Below are positions 17,734 through 25,109 of a stretch of 64,000 bases of DNA, piece after piece. The stretch spans positions 806,001-870,000 of the forward strand of contig NZ_CP077172.1 in assembly GCF_050231725.1 (NCBI RefSeq), written 5' to 3'. Source of the DNA: Fusobacterium nucleatum_L. GTDB taxonomy: Bacteria; Fusobacteriota; Fusobacteriia; Fusobacteriales; Fusobacteriaceae. The stretch's first letter is position 1, and the number at the start of each line of letters is the position of its first letter. The translations under genes and the position numbers were made by a program. The notes under the pieces were generated by a model that did not search any database, had not been told where the DNA came from, and saw only the letters and a program-made list of their open reading frames with translations.

Positions 17734-18573
17734 TCATTGTATCTCAAATTCTGTCGTATATCCGAACACTTCAAGACGGTATTTACCAGGCATAAGACGC
17801 TCATTAAGTTCAATGAAATCTTTATTGAAGTCATGTGCATAAATTGTTGCTTTGGATTCAGAGGATTTTTCATAGATTGGAGTGCTTTCATTATCTCTGT
17901 AAAGGCGAATAACAGATTCAGTTTTCTTTGTTTCATCTGTACCATTTACAATACGATAGTAAAGACATTTCTGATAATAAGAATAAACAGATAAAACAAT
18001 TTTTCCATTATTAAAGTCATACAGCTGTCTCTCATCTTTATTTGCAATGGGAGTCAAAAGTCCTGGAAGAGGTATTGCATTTTTCAAATACTCATCCAAT
18101 ATCTCATCGAGTTCTTTAAGCTTGGAAGCATATTTTTCAGGATAATACTGTGATGAGAATGACACGCTATTTGTTTCAAATTTGAATCTGTAACCATAGC
18201 CTGAACCATCTGGAATAACTATGTCTGTAAACTTCTTATTGTCCCAGTTTTTCATATTGTATTTGACAAATACTGCCTTTAATTCATTAAGAATTTCTTT
18301 ATCAACAAGATACTCTTTTACTGTACCATCATCACTACGCCATTTCTGCTGTATGATAGTGACAAGTGCACTGTCCTCATCATATTCCAGTATGGATTGG
18401 GAATATAAACTCCCAATCATATTACCTCCACTGCTGTATTCATAACTTTTAAGCTTTTCTTTTTCAATCCCTGCAAACTCTCCAGATAAACCTTTAGCCA
18501 AAAGCACACCTCCACCTGTGAATAATATAGCAGTAAGAATAACTGCACGCACAATTTTCACATTTCCTTTCAT
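17734..18573 (-). CDS. unrecognised secreted or membrane-anchored protein, atypical composition
   Basis: The 279-residue protein has an N-terminal hydrophobic segment (about residues 8-27) that may be a signal peptide or anchor, then a soluble extracytoplasmic domain. The C-terminal 70 residues look beta-rich (IRLYRDNESTPIYEK, PGKYRLEVFGYTTEFEIQ), as in immunoglobulin-like folds. I know no family for it. Codon choice is clearly richer in C and G than in the neighbours (frequent gac, ctc, gcc-type codons), suggesting transfer from a less AT-rich donor. The ATG is preceded by AAGGAGG at good spacing. It converges on the second ATPase gene. Confidence 0.8.
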   Translation of the reverse strand: MKGNVKIVRAVILTAILFTGGGVLLAKGLSGEFAGIEKEKLKSYEYSSGGNMIGSLYSQSILEYDEDSALVTIIQQKWRSDDGTVKEYLVDKEILNELKAVFVKYNMKNWDNKKFTDIVIPDGSGYGYRFKFETNSVSFSSQYYPEKYASKLKELDEILDEYLKNAIPLPGLLTPIANKDERQLYDFNNGKIVLSVYSYYQKCLYYRIVNGTDETKKTESVIRLYRDNESTPIYEKSSESKATIYAHDFNKDFIELNERLMPGKYRLEVFGYTTEFEIQ

Positions 18574-18711
18574 TATTTACACCTCCTTAATGTCAAGCAT
18601 CATTATTTAATCAATATGTATAATTAATTGTACTCTAGCAAAGTGCATAAGCCAACTTCAGCTGAAACCTCCTCCTATATTTTCATTATAACATAAATAA
18701 TTAGTTTTATT

Positions 18712-18741
18712 TTGGCAACAAATTTAATAATATGCTATAAT
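18712..18741 (+). promoter_or_regulatory. promoter of the broken DUF6935-like gene
   Basis: TTGGCA (18712-18717) and TGCTATAAT (extended -10, TATAAT at 18736-18741) are separated by 18 bases. This is one of the best promoter matches in the window, 28 bases before the start codon. Confidence 0.7.
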
Positions 18742-18769
18742 GTTTACATTATTATATAAGGAGGAAAAC

Positions 18770-19074
18770 ATGGAAAAGTTTACTTTTAATTCTATTCCAA
18801 AAAGTCTTGAAGAACTCCAAGCCCTACCTGAAGCAAACCTTGATTCTCCATATAAGACTGCAGCTCTTTCTTTATTAGTTTTGTGTAACTACAAAAATGA
18901 TGTAGAGCTTACTCATACTATGTTAAATTACTTAAGAGAACCTGAACCTTTAAGACCTTTTGAAAAACAATTTTTAAAAGATAAACTTAGAGGTAAAGAA
19001 TACAAAACTTTTTCATTTTTTGAAGGAGCAAATAACGCTTTAGAATTCCACAATCAATAGATCCTTGGGCATAA
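18770..19074 (+). pseudogene. DUF6935-like gene with internal deletion and frameshift
   Basis: The open frame gives 96 residues from ATG 18770 (AAGGAGG site) to TAG 19058. The N-terminal half, through LRGKEYKTFSFFEGA, resembles what I recall of the DUF6935 family, whose full members run to about 170-200 residues and end in a DPWA tail. Immediately after the stop, in the next frame, 19042-19074 reads RIPQSIDPWA and a stop. The simplest reading is that an internal segment was lost, joining the FEGA region to the family C-terminus out of frame. The family's function is unknown. If the memory of the family tail is wrong this is just a short hypothetical gene. Confidence 0.6.
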
Positions 19075-19119
19075 TTTTCAAAATGCTAAAAATTTTTTAT
19101 TAGAAGATAAAGGTGTAAA

Positions 19120-19689
19120 ATGAAGAAATTAAAAATAATATTAGTACTGATAAATCTAATCTTTTTGACAGCTTGTTCAACTGTACAAACAGTTCCTAAA
19201 TATGAAAAAAAAGATAATGTTACCTGGAGAGAGGTTGAACCTCCAGTTATAGTTTTACCTCTTGAAGCAGGAGATATCATCATAAAGGAAAAAACTATAA
19301 ATCCTATTGGAATGTTTGGACATGTTGCAATAATGAAAAATGATAGAACTATTGTTGATTATCCTAAATTTGGAAATAAATCATATACCATTGATATAAA
19401 CTATTGGTTGGAAAAGGGTAGAGATATATTAGTTCTTAGATATAAAGATATGAATGATGAATTTAAAAAGAGATTAGTAAAAAATATGGAAAAATATTTT
19501 GGAAAAAATTATAAGATAAGCTCTGATAGATTAAATACAGATGGTTTTTATTGTTCTCAATATATTTGGTATGTTTACTATATAACTGCACAAGAAATGG
19601 GCTTTGATTTAGATTTAGATTCTGATGGTGGAGCTTTCGTACTTCCTTATGATTTTATAAATTCTCCTTATTTAGAAATAGTAAAATAG
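19120..19689 (+). CDS. lipoprotein, YiiX/YebB-like (NlpC/P60 superfamily)
   Basis: The 189-residue protein has a lipoprotein signal peptide with lipobox LTAC (Cys at about residue 19). The rest has the permuted papain-like layout: LEAGDIIIKE, then FGHVAIMKND with the candidate catalytic His, and later DGFYCSQYIWYVYY with the candidate catalytic Cys. Such proteins are cysteine hydrolases of unclear substrate, often on envelope components. A GGTG ribosome site precedes the ATG. It follows the broken gene and precedes a second lipoprotein. Confidence 0.8.
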   Translation: MKKLKIILVLINLIFLTACSTVQTVPKYEKKDNVTWREVEPPVIVLPLEAGDIIIKEKTINPIGMFGHVAIMKNDRTIVDYPKFGNKSYTIDINYWLEKGRDILVLRYKDMNDEFKKRLVKNMEKYFGKNYKISSDRLNTDGFYCSQYIWYVYYITAQEMGFDLDLDSDGGAFVLPYDFINSPYLEIVK

Positions 19690-19720
19690 AATTTATTTTA
19701 AATAAATATATTGATTTTTT

Positions 19721-19749
19721 TTATAAAAGATAGTATTATGTAAGCATAA
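19721..19749 (+). promoter_or_regulatory. promoter of the small lipoprotein at 19775
   Basis: TTGATT (19721-19726) and TATTAT (19744-19749) are 17 bases apart, placing transcription start about 18 bases before the ATG at 19775. Confidence 0.6.
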
Positions 19750-19774
19750 CAATATTTAACAAGGGGTGTATTTT

Positions 19775-20155
19775 ATGAAAAAAATTTTAGTTTGTCTTGG
19801 TCTATCAATGCTTTTATTATTACAAGGATGCTCTGCTATGATGGCTTTAAGTGGAGATCAAAATCCTGATTTTAAAGTTATAACTAAAGGTTCTTCTAAA
19901 GTAGCTATTGAAAATCAACCTATTAAAGCTATTTTTAGTGAAACTCAAAAAAATGGAAATACAGTTGTAAAGTATCAATATACAATAGGAAAAGAACCTA
20001 GTGTAGGAAGAGCTGTAGTTTATGTTCTATTAGATAGTATGACTCTATTTATATCTGAATTATTCACAATGCCAGCTGAAATGGCTCATTCTGGAACTGA
20101 AAAAACAATAATGGTTGAATACAATCCTCAAGGAGAAGCAGTAAGAGTATTCTAA
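19775..20155 (+). CDS. small lipoprotein of unknown function
   Basis: This 126-residue protein has a lipobox LQGC (Cys about residue 19) and a short mature domain with no family I recognise. A hydrophobic stretch around residues 85-105 (VVYVLLDSMTLFISELF) might insert in the membrane. The ATG at 19775 follows AAGGGG at eight bases; the in-frame GTG at 19766 overlaps that site. It has its own promoter and is followed by a probable terminator. Confidence 0.75.
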   Translation: MKKILVCLGLSMLLLLQGCSAMMALSGDQNPDFKVITKGSSKVAIENQPIKAIFSETQKNGNTVVKYQYTIGKEPSVGRAVVYVLLDSMTLFISELFTMPAEMAHSGTEKTIMVEYNPQGEAVRVF

Positions 20156-20215
20156 TTCAGAAAATGAAATATTAATTTAAAATTTTTTACTATTAGTATA
20201 ATCATAATTAAGAGA

Positions 20216-20260
20216 ATAAGAGAATTTTTTAAGAGTAGAGTCTAAAAAAGTTCTCTTTTT
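20216..20260 (+). terminator. probable terminator after the lipoprotein gene
   Basis: AGAGAATTTTTTA pairs with TAAAAAAGTTCTCT across an 11-base loop and is followed by TTTTTAT. It separates the lipoprotein gene from the barrel protein gene. Confidence 0.7.
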
Positions 20261-20311
20261 ATATAACAAAATATTATAATGAATTTAAACTGTTTAAAAA
20301 AAATTAAATAT

Positions 20312-20319
20312 GGTATAAT
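20312..20319 (+). promoter_or_regulatory. extended -10 promoter of the first barrel protein
   Basis: TGGTATAAT is a perfect extended -10 element 54 bases upstream of the start codon at 20373. Confidence 0.6.
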
Positions 20320-20372
20320 AAATTAAGGGTGCATACTTTTATAAAGCAATTATTTTTAAAGGAGGTTTTGCT

Positions 20373-21065
20373 ATGAAAAAAATTTTATTAGGAATATTTG
20401 CAATAATGTCAATTTCTACTATGGCAGCTAATAACGGTGTAAATGTTTATGGAAGATTAGGCTTAGATGTTTATTCTCACTATAATAAGTATTCTCAAGA
20501 TGTAGTTGATGGTGATGGAGATTTTTTTTGTACAGCTTCGATAAGAGATAAAGGAAAAATGGCACCTAGTATAGCTATTGAAGTAACCAAAGATTTAAAT
20601 TCTAATTTTGAAGTGGGACTTGGAATAGGCTATGTATCGCGTGGAAAAAGAGATTATAAAGAGGACTTTCCTGATTCTGGTTACTACTATGAGGGAAAAA
20701 TGCCAGCAATAAATTCAATTCCTCTATATCTAACAGGAAAATATAAATTTGATACTAATTCAAATGTAAAACCTTATATTAAAGCTGATTTAGGTTATTC
20801 TTTCAACAGAATGAAAAATTCTTTTGATGTAATGGTTCCTGGGGATGGGGATACCTATCCTTACAATAGAGTAAAAGCTAAAAATGGTCTTTATACAGCA
20901 ATTGGACTTGGAGTAGAATATAATAATATAACTGCTGATTTGTCGTATGTGTTTACTGCTGCCAAAGTAAAAACATCTGGTGTTGTAGATGAGGATGAAA
21001 ATAGAACTTTAAAAGCTAATAATTCTGCTATTAGATTAACAGTAGGATATAAGTTTTCATTTTAA
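20373..21065 (+). CDS. outer membrane beta-barrel protein (OmpW/opacity-like), paralogue 1
   Basis: The 230-residue protein has a signal peptide cut after STMA, then alternating strands and a C-terminal YKFSF ending in the aromatic residue used for BAM recognition. The size suggests an 8-strand barrel. It is closely related to the proteins at 48568 and 62108: all share NVYGRxGxD, the PLYLTGKYKFDTNS-type segment and PYIKADLGYSFNR. Differences concentrate in the putative surface loops. Its role (small porin, adhesin or stress protein) is not known. The IS element lies just downstream. Confidence 0.85.
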   Translation: MKKILLGIFAIMSISTMAANNGVNVYGRLGLDVYSHYNKYSQDVVDGDGDFFCTASIRDKGKMAPSIAIEVTKDLNSNFEVGLGIGYVSRGKRDYKEDFPDSGYYYEGKMPAINSIPLYLTGKYKFDTNSNVKPYIKADLGYSFNRMKNSFDVMVPGDGDTYPYNRVKAKNGLYTAIGLGVEYNNITADLSYVFTAAKVKTSGVVDEDENRTLKANNSAIRLTVGYKFSF

Positions 21066-21127
21066 TTTTTAAAAATATTTAATATCTTAAAGGAGCTGTT
21101 GCAAATTAAATAATTGAGCCCAAAAAG

Positions 21128-21173
21128 AAAAATGACACTAAAAAACATTTTTTTGTAATTTAGTGTCATTTTT
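21128..21173. terminator. hairpin inside the IS left end, upstream of the transposase
   Basis: AAAAATGACACTAAA (21128-21142) pairs perfectly with TTTAGTGTCATTTTT (21159-21173). The A and T ends let it work as a terminator in either direction. It would shield the transposase from read-through transcription out of the barrel protein gene. Confidence 0.65.
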
Positions 21174-21238
21174 AATTTAAAAAAGTATATTACATAAATT
21201 TTTTAGAAATTTTCTTCAAAATTTAATATAATATACTT

Positions 21239-22720
21239 ATGATAAAACCAATTAATAATAACAAATATTTTAAATTTTTTCAACCTAAACTTTTTTACAT
21301 TAACAATGATATTGACAATGATGACCCTGTTAGGCTTCTTAGCGCCATTTTGGAGGAAATGGATTTTTCTAATTTATTGCAAGTTTTTCCTAACAAAACT
21401 AAGGTACATCCTGTTAATATGTTTGCTGTAATCATTTATGCTTACTCACAAGGTAAATATTCTACAAGGGACATTGAATTTCTTTGTAGAGATAGTCAAA
21501 GAACTCAATACTTGTTAAATTCGCTTAATGTTCCTAGTTATTCAACTATTTCTCGCTTTCTTTCAAAGGCTAGTGATATCATCTATGAATTATTTTGTCA
21601 ATTTGTAGAAAAACTTTTTAAATTAAGTGAGATTCCTACTGAAACTATTTACATTGATGGAACTAAAATTGAAGCTTATGCTAATAAATACAGCTTTGTT
21701 TGGAAAAAATCTACTTTAAAATATAAAGAAAAACTTGAAGAAAATATACTAGAATTAATTGATGAATTCAATAAATATTTTAATAAAGAGAAAGAATTAG
21801 ACAATATTTTTGATATTTTTTCATATTTAAAAAAACTTAAAATTCAAAAAATTTATGGTAGAGGTAAAAGAAAAAGTAAGGAACAACTATTTTTAGAAAA
21901 GGCTCAGTCCTATGTTGAAAAATTCAATAAATATACTAACTATCTAGAAATTTTAGGAGAAAGAAATAGCTTTTCTAAAACTGATAAAGAAGCTACATTT
22001 ATGAGAATGAAGGAAGATTACATGCGCAATGGACAATTAAAACCAGGGTATAATCTTCAAATTGGTGTAATTAGTGAATATATTGCTTCCTATCAAATTT
22101 TCCATAATCCAGCAGATACAAAAACTTTAATTCCATTTCTTGAAAAAATAAAATCTCAAAATATAGAAATCAAGAATGTAGTAGCAGATGCAGGATATGA
22201 AAGTTTTCCTAATTATGAATATTTAGAAAAAAATAATTATGTATCTTACATAAAACCAATATATTATGAGAAATCAAAAACTAGAAAATATCAAAAAAAT
22301 TTAAATAGAGTTGAAAATTTAGAATACGATGAAAAAGAAAATAGGTTATTTAGGAAAGATGGGTTAGAACTAGAATTCCAATATTATGATGAAGATGGAA
22401 AAACAATCTATTTTAAAAACCCAGAAACAGAAAAAATAATAAAATATAATAATGAATTTAGAAGATTATCAAAAAAATCAAAAGATAATATAGAAAGTGA
22501 CTTAGGAAAGCAACTAAGGATGAATAGAAGCATTCAAGTAGAAGGAGCTTTTGCAGTATTAAAAGAAGATATGAAACTGCGCAAGTTAAAAGTTAGAGGT
22601 AAAAATAGCACAAAGAGAGAAATAGGACTATTTTGTATAGCCTATAATTTTAATAAATATCTTGCAAAATTAAGTAGAAAAAAGCAAGGAGTAGTATTAC
22701 ATCCATTAAAAATAGCTTAA
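21239..22720 (+). CDS. IS1182-family transposase
   Basis: The 493-residue protein is intact. It has the N-terminal domain seen in IS1182 (YSTISRFLSKASD), and the DDE core: Asp near residue 140 in TIYIDGTKIEAYANKYSF, Asp near 315 in VVADAGYESF, and Glu near 434 in QVEGAFAVLKEDMKLRKLKVRG. The C-terminal AYNFNKY motif is also typical. The mRNA start is not obvious; the ATG lies at 21239 with a TATAAT-like stretch just upstream (about 21228-21234). The element appears able to move. Confidence 0.93.
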   Translation: MIKPINNNKYFKFFQPKLFYINNDIDNDDPVRLLSAILEEMDFSNLLQVFPNKTKVHPVNMFAVIIYAYSQGKYSTRDIEFLCRDSQRTQYLLNSLNVPSYSTISRFLSKASDIIYELFCQFVEKLFKLSEIPTETIYIDGTKIEAYANKYSFVWKKSTLKYKEKLEENILELIDEFNKYFNKEKELDNIFDIFSYLKKLKIQKIYGRGKRKSKEQLFLEKAQSYVEKFNKYTNYLEILGERNSFSKTDKEATFMRMKEDYMRNGQLKPGYNLQIGVISEYIASYQIFHNPADTKTLIPFLEKIKSQNIEIKNVVADAGYESFPNYEYLEKNNYVSYIKPIYYEKSKTRKYQKNLNRVENLEYDEKENRLFRKDGLELEFQYYDEDGKTIYFKNPETEKIIKYNNEFRRLSKKSKDNIESDLGKQLRMNRSIQVEGAFAVLKEDMKLRKLKVRGKNSTKREIGLFCIAYNFNKYLAKLSRKKQGVVLHPLKIA

Positions 22721-22830
22721 AAAAATGAAAAATAATGGACTTGTGTTAAGTTTGCCCCAAAATCAAAATAAAACTTGAAATAGGATAGAATTCTAAAAGA
22801 TTTCTATTTTTTTTATTGAGAAAGAAAAAA

Positions 22831-22873
22831 GCTGTCACAAATTAATGATAAAAATCATCAATTTGCAACAGCC
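22831..22873. terminator. hairpin formed by the IS right end
   Basis: GCTGTCACAAATTAATGAT pairs imperfectly with ATCATCAATTTGCAACAGC and is followed by a T run (22876-22881). It overlaps the right terminal repeat and can act as a terminator before the ligA promoter. Confidence 0.55.
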
Positions 22874-22904
22874 CCTTTTTTATTAGAAAAATTATAATAA
22901 TAAT

Positions 22905-22912
22905 GGTATAAT
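22905..22912 (+). promoter_or_regulatory. extended -10 promoter of ligA
   Basis: TGGTATAAT lies 50 bases before the ligA start and only about 30 bases beyond the IS right end, so the insertion spared the -10 but may have replaced the original upstream region. Confidence 0.55.
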
Positions 22913-22962
22913 ATCCCTTGTGAATAATTAATATATTTAAAAATTTTAATTCAGGAGAAAAT

Positions 22963-25053
22963 ATGGAAATTAAAAAGAGAATTGAAGAATTAAAAAATAA
23001 TCATACAGGACTTACACTTTACTCATCACAAGAATTAAATGATTTAGAAAAAATAGTTAAATTAAGAGAAGATTTAAATAAATACAGAAATTCTTATTAC
23101 AATGATAACAAAAGTTTAATTTCAGACTATGAATTTGATATTTTATTAAAAGAATTAGAAAGTTTAGAAGAAAAATATCCACAATATAAAGAAATTTCTT
23201 CTCCAACTACATCAGTGGGAGCAAGTTTAAAAGAAAATAAATTTAAGAAGGTTGAACATCTTCACCCAATGCTAAGTTTAGCTAATAGCTACAATATTGG
23301 GGAGATTGTAGACTTTATTGAAAGAATTAAAAAGAAAATTTCAAAAGAACAAGAATTAAAATATTGTTTAGAAGTTAAACTTGATGGCTTATCTATCAGT
23401 CTAACTTACAGACAAGGAAAACTTGTCAGAGCTGTTACTCGTGGAGATGGATTTATTGGAGAAGATGTTACAGAAAATATTTTAGAAATAGCAAGTATTG
23501 TTAAAACTTTACCACAAGCTATTGATATGGAAATTAGAGGAGAAGTTGTCTTACCTTTGGCTAGTTTTGAAAAATTAAATAATGAAAGATTAGAAAAAGG
23601 AGAAGAACTTTTTGCTAATCCAAGAAATGCAGCAAGTGGAACTTTAAGACAATTAGATTCTAAAATTGTAAAAGAAAGAGGTTTAGATGCCTACTTCTAT
23701 TTCTTAGTTGAAGCAGATAAACTAGGTTTAAAATCTCATAGTGAAAGTATTAAATTCTTAGAGTCTATGAGAATAAAGACAACTGGAATATTTGAACTTT
23801 TAGAAACTTCAAAAGATATAGAAAAAAGAATAGATTATTGGGAAAAAGAAAGAGATAATCTACCTTATGAAACAGATGGTTTGGTAATAAAGGTTGATGA
23901 AATTAACCTTTGGAATGAAATTGGTTACACAAGTAAGACTCCTAGATGGGCAATAGCATATAAATTCCCAGCACATCAAGTTTCAACTGTATTAAATGAT
24001 GTAACTTGGCAGGTAGGAAGAACTGGAAAATTGACACCAGTTGCAGAACTTCAAGAAGTTGAACTATCAGGAAGTAAAGTAAAAAGAGCAAGTTTACATA
24101 ATATAAGTGAAATTCAAAGAAAAGATATAAGAATTGGAGACAGAGTTTTTATAGAAAAGGCTGCTGAAATTATTCCACAAGTTGTGAAAGCTATAAGAGA
24201 AGAAAGAACAGGAAATGAAAAAATTATAGAAGAACCTGTTTGTTGTCCTGTATGTAATCATAAACTTGAAAGAGAAGAAGGCTTAGTTGATATAAAATGT
24301 GTCAATGAAGAATGTCCTGCAAAAGTTCAAGGAGAAATAGAATATTTTGTTTCAAGAGATGGCTTAAATATTATGGGACTAGGTTCAAAAATAGTCGAAA
24401 AATTTATAGATTTAGGCTATATAAAAACTGTTGTAGATATTTTTGATTTAAAAAATCATAGAGAAGCTCTAGAAAATATTGATAAGATGGGTAAAAGAAG
24501 TATAGAAAATCTTTTAAATTCAATAGAAGAAAGTAAAAATAGAGATTATGACAAAGTCATATATTCTTTAGGAATAGCTGAAATTGGAAAGGTTACTTCA
24601 AAATTATTAGCAAAAGCTTCAAAAAACATTGATAAACTAATGGCTATGAGCTTTGAAGAATTAACTTCAATAGATGGAATTGGAGAAAAAGTAGCTAACG
24701 AAATAATATCTTTCTTTATTAAGGAAAAAAATCAAAAAATTATTCAATGCTTAAAAGAAAAAGGCTTAAAATTTGAAATAAAAGAAAGTAAAGCAAGTGT
24801 ACAAAATGTAAATCCTAATTTTGTAGGAAAAAATTTCTTATTTACAGGAACACTAAAACATTTTACAAGAGAGCAAATAAAAGAAGAGATTGAAAAATTA
24901 GGTGGAAAGAATTTAAGTTCAGTGAGTAAAAATTTAGATTATTTGATAGTTGGCGAGAAAGCTGGAAGTAAGTTAAAGAAAGCACAGGAGATTCCAACTA
25001 TAAAAATATTAACTGAAGAGGAATTTATTGAGTTAAAAGATAAATTTGACTAA
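22963..25053 (+). CDS. ligA: NAD-dependent DNA ligase LigA
   Basis: LigA seals nicks during replication and repair using NAD. The 696 residues comprise an N-terminal Ia/adenylation region with catalytic Lys139 in CLEVKLDGLS, an OB domain, a four-cysteine zinc finger (CPVCNHKL and CVNEECPAK), helix-hairpin-helix repeats (about 510-610) and a C-terminal BRCT domain (NFVGKNFLFTGTL to the end). The start is ATG after AGGAG. secA follows 56 bases downstream and may be read from the same transcript. Confidence 0.97.
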   Translation: MEIKKRIEELKNNHTGLTLYSSQELNDLEKIVKLREDLNKYRNSYYNDNKSLISDYEFDILLKELESLEEKYPQYKEISSPTTSVGASLKENKFKKVEHLHPMLSLANSYNIGEIVDFIERIKKKISKEQELKYCLEVKLDGLSISLTYRQGKLVRAVTRGDGFIGEDVTENILEIASIVKTLPQAIDMEIRGEVVLPLASFEKLNNERLEKGEELFANPRNAASGTLRQLDSKIVKERGLDAYFYFLVEADKLGLKSHSESIKFLESMRIKTTGIFELLETSKDIEKRIDYWEKERDNLPYETDGLVIKVDEINLWNEIGYTSKTPRWAIAYKFPAHQVSTVLNDVTWQVGRTGKLTPVAELQEVELSGSKVKRASLHNISEIQRKDIRIGDRVFIEKAAEIIPQVVKAIREERTGNEKIIEEPVCCPVCNHKLEREEGLVDIKCVNEECPAKVQGEIEYFVSRDGLNIMGLGSKIVEKFIDLGYIKTVVDIFDLKNHREALENIDKMGKRSIENLLNSIEESKNRDYDKVIYSLGIAEIGKVTSKLLAKASKNIDKLMAMSFEELTSIDGIGEKVANEIISFFIKEKNQKIIQCLKEKGLKFEIKESKASVQNVNPNFVGKNFLFTGTLKHFTREQIKEEIEKLGGKNLSSVSKNLDYLIVGEKAGSKLKKAQEIPTIKILTEEEFIELKDKFD

Positions 25054-25109
25054 GATAGTAAATTATATTAGAATATAAAATGATACTAAAAAAAGTGAGG
25101 AAGAAAAAA

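Larger units (their letters stand above)
21092..22875 (+). mobile_element. IS1182-family insertion sequence, complete
   Basis: The element is bounded by imperfect terminal inverted repeats, GGAGCTGTTGCAAATT at 21092-21107 and its complement (with GGGG) at 22860-22875, matching at 15 of 16 positions. It is 1784 bp long and contains one intact transposase gene. No convincing target duplication is seen in the flanks, so the exact outer bases are uncertain. It lies between a barrel protein gene and ligA without disrupting either. A strong hairpin inside the left end and another at the right end flank the gene. Confidence 0.85.

Noticed and set aside
17689..17994. 101-codon open frame overlapping the foreign secreted gene
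   Set aside because: Overlaps the well-supported minus-strand gene and the terminator hairpin; no ribosome site.
18620..18680. Short leader peptide with AGGAGGAGG upstream of the foreign secreted gene
   Set aside because: A strong ribosome-like site and a palindrome CTTCAGCTGAAG are present on the minus strand, but the frames that follow give only about six codons and no regulatory logic.
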